Origin: Candidatus Saccharimonadales bacterium
Lineage (GTDB): Bacteria > Patescibacteriota > Saccharimonadia > Saccharimonadales > Saccharimonadaceae
Length of the DNA stretch: 17,496 bases
Reading direction: 5' to 3'
NCBI GenBank assembly: GCA_030145955.1
Contig: JASLCR010000078.1
Span: 1 to 17,496, forward strand
Position 1 is the stretch's first letter. The number at the start of each line of letters is the position of its first letter. The notes beneath the pieces were generated by a model. That model was given only the letters and a program-made list of their open reading frames with translations, was not told the DNA's origin and did not search any database. This document shows, piece by piece, positions 13,774-17,496 of this stretch. Position numbers and translations under genes: made by a program.

Positions 13774-15139
13774 ACAAACTGGAACAATAACCCAAGTCGT
13801 GGGCGTTGTCGTAGACGTTGAGTTTACTGACAAGAAGTTACCGGCGATTTATGACGCACTCGAGATCAAGCGTGGTAAAGATACACTTGTATTTGAGGTT
13901 GCACAGCACCTCGATGAGCATACTGTACGTGCGATTGCGATGAGTAGCACAGATGGCCTGAAGCGTGGTGACGCAGTAGAAGCAACGGGTGCTCCTATCT
14001 CTGTACCTGTTGGTGAGCAGACTCAGGGTCGTATGTTTGACGTGGTTGGTAACCCAATCGACGGCAAGGGTGCGGTGACTGGCAAGCGCGCATCAATTCA
14101 CCGTGATACCCCTACTCTTGCTGAGCAGTCAAACAAGACTGAGATCCTCGAGACAGGTATTAAAGTAATCGACCTCATTGCTCCACTTACTAAAGGTGGT
14201 AAAGCTGGTCTCTTCGCTGGTGCGGGTGTCGGTAAGACGGTTCTTATCCAGGAACTTATCAATAACATCGCTGCCTACCACTCAGGTAACTCGGTGTTCG
14301 CTGGTGTTGGTGAGCGTACTCGTGAAGGTAAAGACCTTTACGAAGAACTTGCGGACAGCAAGGTGCTCGACAAGACATCACTTGTCTTTGGTCAGATGAA
14401 CGAACCCCCTGGAGCTCGTCTTCGCGTAGCGCTTTCTGGTCTCACGATGGCGGAAAGCTTCCGTGATGAAGGAAAAGATGTACTGCTCTTTGTCGACAAC
14501 ATTTTCCGTTATACGCAGGCCGGGGCCGAGGTGTCTGCCCTACTTGGTCGCTTGCCGTCTGCGGTGGGCTACCAGCCAAACCTCCAGCAAGAGATGGGTA
14601 TGCTCCAAGAGCGTATTACTTCGACAAAGAAGGGTTCGATTACTTCAGTGCAAGCTGTCTACGTGCCGGCTGACGACATGACTGACCCAGCTCCTGCAAC
14701 TACTTTTGCTCACCTCGATGCGACGATTTCAATGAATCGTGCGCTCACTGAAATTGGTATCTACCCGGCTGTTGATGTGCTTGATAGCTCATCGAATGCA
14801 CTCGACCCAGAAGTGATCGGTGAAACTCACTACTCAGTTGCTCGTGAAGTCCAGCGTACGATGCAGGAATACAAAGACCTCCAAGATATCATTGCGATCC
14901 TTGGTATGGACGAGCTTTCTGACGAACAGAAAAAGACAGTCAACCGTGCTCGTCGTTTGCAGCGTTTCTTCGCGCAACCATTCCACGTAGCTGAGCAGTT
15001 TACCGGCAATAAGGGTGTGTACTGTAAGCTTGAGGATACTATCAAGGATGCACGTGATATCCTCGATGGTAAGTACGATGACAAGCCTGAGAGCTGGTTC
15101 TACATGGCGCCTGGCCCGCTAAGCGAGAAGAAGGACTAG
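13766..15139 (+). CDS. atpD: ATP synthase F1 subunit beta (catalytic)
   Basis: The product has 457 residues from the ATG at 13766, near the family norm of 460-470. It has the N-terminal barrel (GTITQVVGVVVDVEF), the P-loop AGAGVGKT (151-158), the catalytic glutamate in GVGERTREG (about 180-185), the Walker B region LLFVDNIFRYTQAG, and the contact loop DELSDEQ, equivalent to DELSEED, which meets gamma and epsilon. It makes or breaks ATP at the alpha-beta interface. All catalytic residues that I can place are present. The start was chosen on Shine-Dalgarno spacing; the ATG at 13763 would add one Met. Codon use is strongly biased, as expected for high expression. Confidence 0.98.
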   Translation: MTKQTGTITQVVGVVVDVEFTDKKLPAIYDALEIKRGKDTLVFEVAQHLDEHTVRAIAMSSTDGLKRGDAVEATGAPISVPVGEQTQGRMFDVVGNPIDGKGAVTGKRASIHRDTPTLAEQSNKTEILETGIKVIDLIAPLTKGGKAGLFAGAGVGKTVLIQELINNIAAYHSGNSVFAGVGERTREGKDLYEELADSKVLDKTSLVFGQMNEPPGARLRVALSGLTMAESFRDEGKDVLLFVDNIFRYTQAGAEVSALLGRLPSAVGYQPNLQQEMGMLQERITSTKKGSITSVQAVYVPADDMTDPAPATTFAHLDATISMNRALTEIGIYPAVDVLDSSSNALDPEVIGETHYSVAREVQRTMQEYKDLQDIIAILGMDELSDEQKKTVNRARRLQRFFAQPFHVAEQFTGNKGVYCKLEDTIKDARDILDGKYDDKPESWFYMAPGPLSEKKD

Positions 15140-15146
15140 TGCTCTG

Positions 15147-15569
15147 ATGCGTTTGCAGCTTGTAACACTAATGGGTGTGCAAAAAGATGAAGAGGTCTAT
15201 GAAGTGCAGCTCCCTACCGCAGCCGGTCCGATTGGTGTCTTTCCTGGGCACGAGCCACTAGTAAGCGTAGCGGTACCTGGTGCGATTGCGGTGCGTACAA
15301 AAAAAGACGATCCTGACAGCAAGCTTGACTACTTTGCAGTATCGGGCGGTGTGATTGAAATCTCACCAGACCTCGTGAAGGTGCTTGTCGACGAAGCAGA
15401 TCATGGTGATGACATTATCGAGGCCGAATCAAAAGCAGCTCTTGAAAAAGCATTGGCTATGCAAAAGAGTGCTAAGAACGCAGTTGAGCTCGAAAAAGCT
15501 ACAGCGCTGGTTGATCGCCATCAGGTGCGCTTGAACGTGGCGGGACTTCGTCGTCGCCATCGTCGCTAG
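15147..15569 (+). CDS. atpC: ATP synthase F1 subunit epsilon
   Basis: The product has 140 residues. The N-terminal beta-sandwich (about 1-88) carries the family features PIGVFPGHEPLVSVAVPGAI and YFAVSGGVIEI. The C-terminal helical hairpin (about 92-130, AESKAALEKALAMQKSAKNA) is the part that can extend to block ATP hydrolysis. The tail LRRRHRR is very basic. Epsilon sits at the foot of gamma and couples it to the c ring. The gene is 7 bases after atpD; the likely ribosome site is in the last codons of atpD (AAGGA). The final 71 bases overlap the convergent small minus-strand gene, so the basic tail may exist partly because of that overlap. It ends the operon. Confidence 0.95.
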   Translation: MRLQLVTLMGVQKDEEVYEVQLPTAAGPIGVFPGHEPLVSVAVPGAIAVRTKKDDPDSKLDYFAVSGGVIEISPDLVKVLVDEADHGDDIIEAESKAALEKALAMQKSAKNAVELEKATALVDRHQVRLNVAGLRRRHRR

Positions 15570-15849
15570 AAAGCCGCCGAAGTGACGCTTCGAGAGCACT
15601 TAGGGCAAAAGTGACGTTGTCGATAATCATCTTTTGAGCTTCCACGGTAGTGCTAACCGAACTTGAAGATAATTCAGACGCGCTTATATAAGCGCGTCTG
15701 ATGATTTCTTGGACTATTTCTGGGTTTGTCTGCGCAAGACGCTCAAACCTTGCTCTATGCGAGGGGTCTACGATATCTTCAAACAATACTTGAGTGATGT
15801 CGATATCTTCGACATGCGGCAGAAATGAGTCACCATTGGGCTTCGTCAT
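15499..15849 (-). CDS. Hypothetical protein, 116 residues
   Basis: I do not recognise the family. The product starts MTKPNGDSFLPHVEDIDITQ and has a helical middle (about 25-92: FEDIVDPSHRARFERLAQTN, then EIVQEIIRRAYISASEL and MIIDNVTFALSALEASLRRL) and an acidic, Pro/Ser-rich disordered tail from about 93. The tail is encoded antisense to the end of atpC. An extended -10 box (TGCTATACT) sits 7 bases before the ATG, as for other genes here, which supports a real gene. A 28-bp perfect palindrome falls inside codons about 50-58 (IIRRAYISASE region). The gene probably stands alone. It could be a small soluble helical protein with no catalytic site that I can see. Confidence 0.65.
   Translation of the reverse strand: MTKPNGDSFLPHVEDIDITQVLFEDIVDPSHRARFERLAQTNPEIVQEIIRRAYISASELSSSSVSTTVEAQKMIIDNVTFALSALEASLRRLSSDDGDDEVPPRSSAPDGDQPAL
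15674..15701 (+). repeat. 28-bp perfect palindrome
   Basis: Each half reads TCAGACGCGCTTAT, followed at once by its exact reverse complement. The whole lies inside the 116-residue minus-strand gene and about 105 bases past the atpC stop. As RNA it can fold into a long stem with a minimal loop at TATA. The downstream plus-strand sequence (ATGATTTCTTGG) is only partly U-rich, so it is a poor intrinsic terminator. A protein-binding operator or the 3' boundary of the atp message is possible. Confidence 0.9.
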
Positions 15850-15856
15850 TACTTAT

Positions 15857-15865
15857 AGTATAGCA
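15857..15865 (-). promoter_or_regulatory. Extended -10 promoter for the 116-residue hypothetical gene
   Basis: TGCTATACT on the minus strand, with 7 bases to the ATG at 15849. The spacing predicts a leaderless transcript. No -35 match is seen. Confidence 0.6.
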
Positions 15866-15909
15866 GATATAGTGTAGCTTGCTGCTATTACTACGTCATA
15901 TGTAGCGGG

Positions 15910-15937
15910 TTTACAAATTATTTGGTAGGCGTACAAT
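15910..15937 (+). promoter_or_regulatory. Promoter of the carbonic-anhydrase-like gene
   Basis: TTTACA (15910-15915), a 16-bp spacer and TACAAT (15932-15937). The leader would be about 28 bases and contains a weak AAGAG ribosome site at 15961-15965, seven bases before the ATG at 15972. Confidence 0.6.
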
Positions 15938-15971
15938 CATTCAAGGATAATAACAAACTAAAGAGTAAAAT

Positions 15972-16925
15972 ATGTCTGAAACAGTACAAGGTAATATTGA
16001 GATGGAAAAAACTCGCGAACGAAAAGCAGTAGTTATTGGTCGATTACGAGACCTCGGCCTCGGTAATCCTGACGGTATTCCATCGAGTCTTGCAGAAGCA
16101 AGCGAGGATGAACTGCAGCAGGTGGCAGAGCGTGATAACGAAAGGCTTGTCGAGCCAAATGATCTGAGCTGTACGAACTGCATCGATGGGCGTACGTGTA
16201 AGTGTAATGCGGATGGGTCTGAGCCGAGGATTCGTCTTCGTCGTGTGGGTGGCTCCGCTTCCAATCTTGGTGTTGCACTCAATGCAGAGGCATCGATCAC
16301 TGAAACATTAAATTCGGATTCAGCACTTGGTGATGATATTGCAATCATTGATAAGGTTGTCGGCTACCGATCAGCGCATCTTGGCGGGTGTGGCGGTGCG
16401 AACGGTGAAATTGCAGACAACCGTGCTATTCATGAAAAACCAAATGTAATGAATGCAGTAAAAGCACTTCTATCGATACCGGAAGTTACTGAATACTTAC
16501 AACTTGATGCAATAAAGCAGTCTCTTGGGGATGAAGCATTTGGCGCATTGTTTGAGACTGTACGTGACAATGCTGGTAAGACGGCAGACTTCCTCGAATC
16601 TAAGGGCTGGGATGGTCAAAAATACGTCGACGGTGTCGCGGTCGAGTACCCTGAGAATGTTGCCGATCTGGAAGTGGACGATGATAAATATCATGGACAC
16701 AAAGAGCCAAAGCTAACGATTATTATCGGGGATATGACGATGCCGCTTGAGGATGACGGGTTTACTTGGAATCTTAAGGCCACTAAAGAGGTTGCTGAAA
16801 AATTGAGTGGTCAGAGCGGTGCTCGTGGATATGCATTAGCTACTATTGCTGATGTTGCTAAGCACATTTCGGTTGCAGACCGACTACCAAGCGATAAAAC
16901 TCCGGTAATCCTCCAAGTCACCTAA
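15972..16925 (+). CDS. Carbonic-anhydrase-like metalloprotein (cadmium-type/zeta-class resemblance)
   Basis: The product has 317 residues and is soluble, with no signal peptide. It carries C70-I-D72-G-R74, the C-x-D-x-R motif shared by beta and zeta carbonic anhydrases, a following RVGG (91-94), H136-LGG-C140-GG, and a YHGHKEP segment (H241, H243) before a hydrophobic strand and LEDDGF. From memory, diatom cadmium carbonic anhydrase has CVDGR, a PGG after it, a conserved LGCG and an HHGSH segment before a strand and an acidic turn, in the same order. A likely metal site is C70, H136 and C140; the His-to-Cys spacing differs from what I recall of the diatom enzyme. C67, C70, C76 and C78 form a tight Cys cluster that could hold a second metal. 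Activity would be CO2/bicarbonate exchange, but this is inferred. A terminator follows the stop. Confidence 0.68.
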   Translation: MSETVQGNIEMEKTRERKAVVIGRLRDLGLGNPDGIPSSLAEASEDELQQVAERDNERLVEPNDLSCTNCIDGRTCKCNADGSEPRIRLRRVGGSASNLGVALNAEASITETLNSDSALGDDIAIIDKVVGYRSAHLGGCGGANGEIADNRAIHEKPNVMNAVKALLSIPEVTEYLQLDAIKQSLGDEAFGALFETVRDNAGKTADFLESKGWDGQKYVDGVAVEYPENVADLEVDDDKYHGHKEPKLTIIIGDMTMPLEDDGFTWNLKATKEVAEKLSGQSGARGYALATIADVAKHISVADRLPSDKTPVILQVT

Positions 16926-16930
16926 GGGTA

Positions 16931-17496
16931 TTATTGGTCCAGTAAAGCGCGGACTTCGTCCGTGCTTTTTGTATGCATCAGCTTATCGCGGAGTTCAGCA
17001 GCTCCGGCAAAATCGCGAACATATATCTTAAAGAAACGCTTGAGTGTATCAAAGGGTCGGTTTGTCAGATGTGAGTGTTGATCGTACAGGTCGAGCTGTA
17101 GGCGAAGGAGATCGAGTAATTCGTCTCGATAGTGAGTTTTTGGCTCGTGCTCAAATGCAAAAGGATTATGGAAAATACCGCGGCCGATCATGATGCCATT
17201 GACACCTGGATTTTCTGTGACAATCTTGAGGCCTTGCTCCCTATCCTCAATATCTCCATTAATAGTCAGTAATGTTTGCGGTGCAATTTCGTCACGGAGT
17301 TTCACAATTTCTGGGATAAGTTCAAAATAAGCGGGTACTTTGCTCATCTCTTTTTTGGTGCGTAGGTGAATGGTAAGATTTTCTATATCTTGCTGCAAGA
17401 TATGCGTTAGCCAATCTCGCCACTCATCAACACGCGAGTACCCAAGACGTGTCTTAACGCTAATCGGCAACCCGCTTGATTTTGCAGCAGCAATCA
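16931..17496 (-). CDS. tRNA-dihydrouridine synthase, N-terminus cut by window edge
   Basis: The frame is open from the right edge to a TAA at 16933-16931, giving 187 codons. It reduces uridine to dihydrouridine in tRNA, using FMN and NADPH. Visible family parts are PISVKTRLGY (the strand after the active-site region), LTIHLRTKKE (like the HxRT phosphate/flavin motif), LLTINGDI and NGIMIGRGIFHNPF, the two phosphate-binding loops of the TIM barrel for FMN. The C-terminal helical domain (about the last 75 residues) binds tRNA. The catalytic Cys lies upstream, outside the window. A TTG at 17470 is not the true start, because the sequence IAAAKSSG continues upstream in frame. The subtype is not clear. 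The last 20 or so codons also form the neighbour's terminator hairpin. Confidence 0.9.
   Translation of the reverse strand, partial: IAAAKSSGLPISVKTRLGYSRVDEWRDWLTHILQQDIENLTIHLRTKKEMSKVPAYFELIPEIVKLRDEIAPQTLLTINGDIEDREQGLKIVTENPGVNGIMIGRGIFHNPFAFEHEPKTHYRDELLDLLRLQLDLYDQHSHLTNRPFDTLKRFFKIYVRDFAGAAELRDKLMHTKSTDEVRALLDQ
16944..16970 (+). terminator. Rho-independent terminator of the carbonic-anhydrase-like gene
   Basis: AAAGCGCGGAC, loop TTC, then GTCCGTGCTTT forms an 11-bp stem with one G-T pair, running straight into a run of T. It starts 19 bases after the stop codon at 16925. It lies within the 3' coding end of the convergent dihydrouridine synthase gene. Confidence 0.85.

Noticed and set aside
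15941..16348. 135-residue minus-strand frame, Ser/Arg-rich
   Set aside because: Shadow of the carbonic-anhydrase-like gene; the plus frame has the promoter, the terminator and the motifs.
1..17496. CRISPR arrays, tRNA or rRNA genes, transposases, toxin-antitoxin or defence genes
   Set aside because: No regular direct repeats, tRNA-like cloverleaf, rRNA sequence or hallmark protein motifs were seen on either strand.

Overview
The window looks like a compact bacterial chromosome segment, most likely from the Candidate Phyla Radiation and probably Candidatus Saccharibacteria (TM7). That placement is an inference. It rests on mid-range base composition, very small intergenic gaps with several overlapping gene ends, a large type IV pilin-like surface protein whose N-terminus carries GFALP, a minimal F-type ATP synthase operon with a short delta subunit, and many genes whose start codon lies 6-8 bases after a -10 box. 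TAA, TAG and TGA are all used as stops, so the code is standard.

Positions 1-2467 hold a surface-glycan type cluster. A family-4 glycosyltransferase runs off the left edge and is coupled to a small membrane protein. Divergent from them is a complete second GT4 glycosyltransferase. Positions 2388-6119 hold single-gene housekeeping units: an alpha/beta hydrolase, an ABC-F translation ATPase, an unrecognised 301-residue protein and a glutaredoxin-like protein. Positions 6251-8590 encode a 780-residue pilin-like protein with an RCC1-type propeller interrupted by a ricin-B-like lectin segment.

Positions 8663-15569 form one plus-strand ATP synthase operon in the order AtpZ/I-like, a, c, b, delta, alpha, orf74, gamma, orf72, beta, epsilon. 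It opens with a clear -35/-10 promoter and is tightly coupled by 1-4 base overlaps. Two small unrecognised ORFs sit on either side of atpG. The first looks like a normal gene. The second has odd codon use and could instead be a leader or RNA element.

Positions 15499-17496 hold a small minus-strand hypothetical gene containing a 28-bp perfect palindrome, a 317-residue protein resembling cadmium-type (zeta) carbonic anhydrases, and the C-terminal part of a tRNA-dihydrouridine synthase that runs off the right edge. The terminator of the carbonic-anhydrase-like gene lies inside the dihydrouridine synthase coding end.

I see no tRNA or rRNA gene, CRISPR array, transposase, prophage or recognisable defence system. 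No stretch over 300 bases lacks a gene. The best leads are the lectin-propeller pilin, the extra ORFs in the atp operon, the carbonic-anhydrase-like protein, and the short divergent promoters driving apparently leaderless genes.
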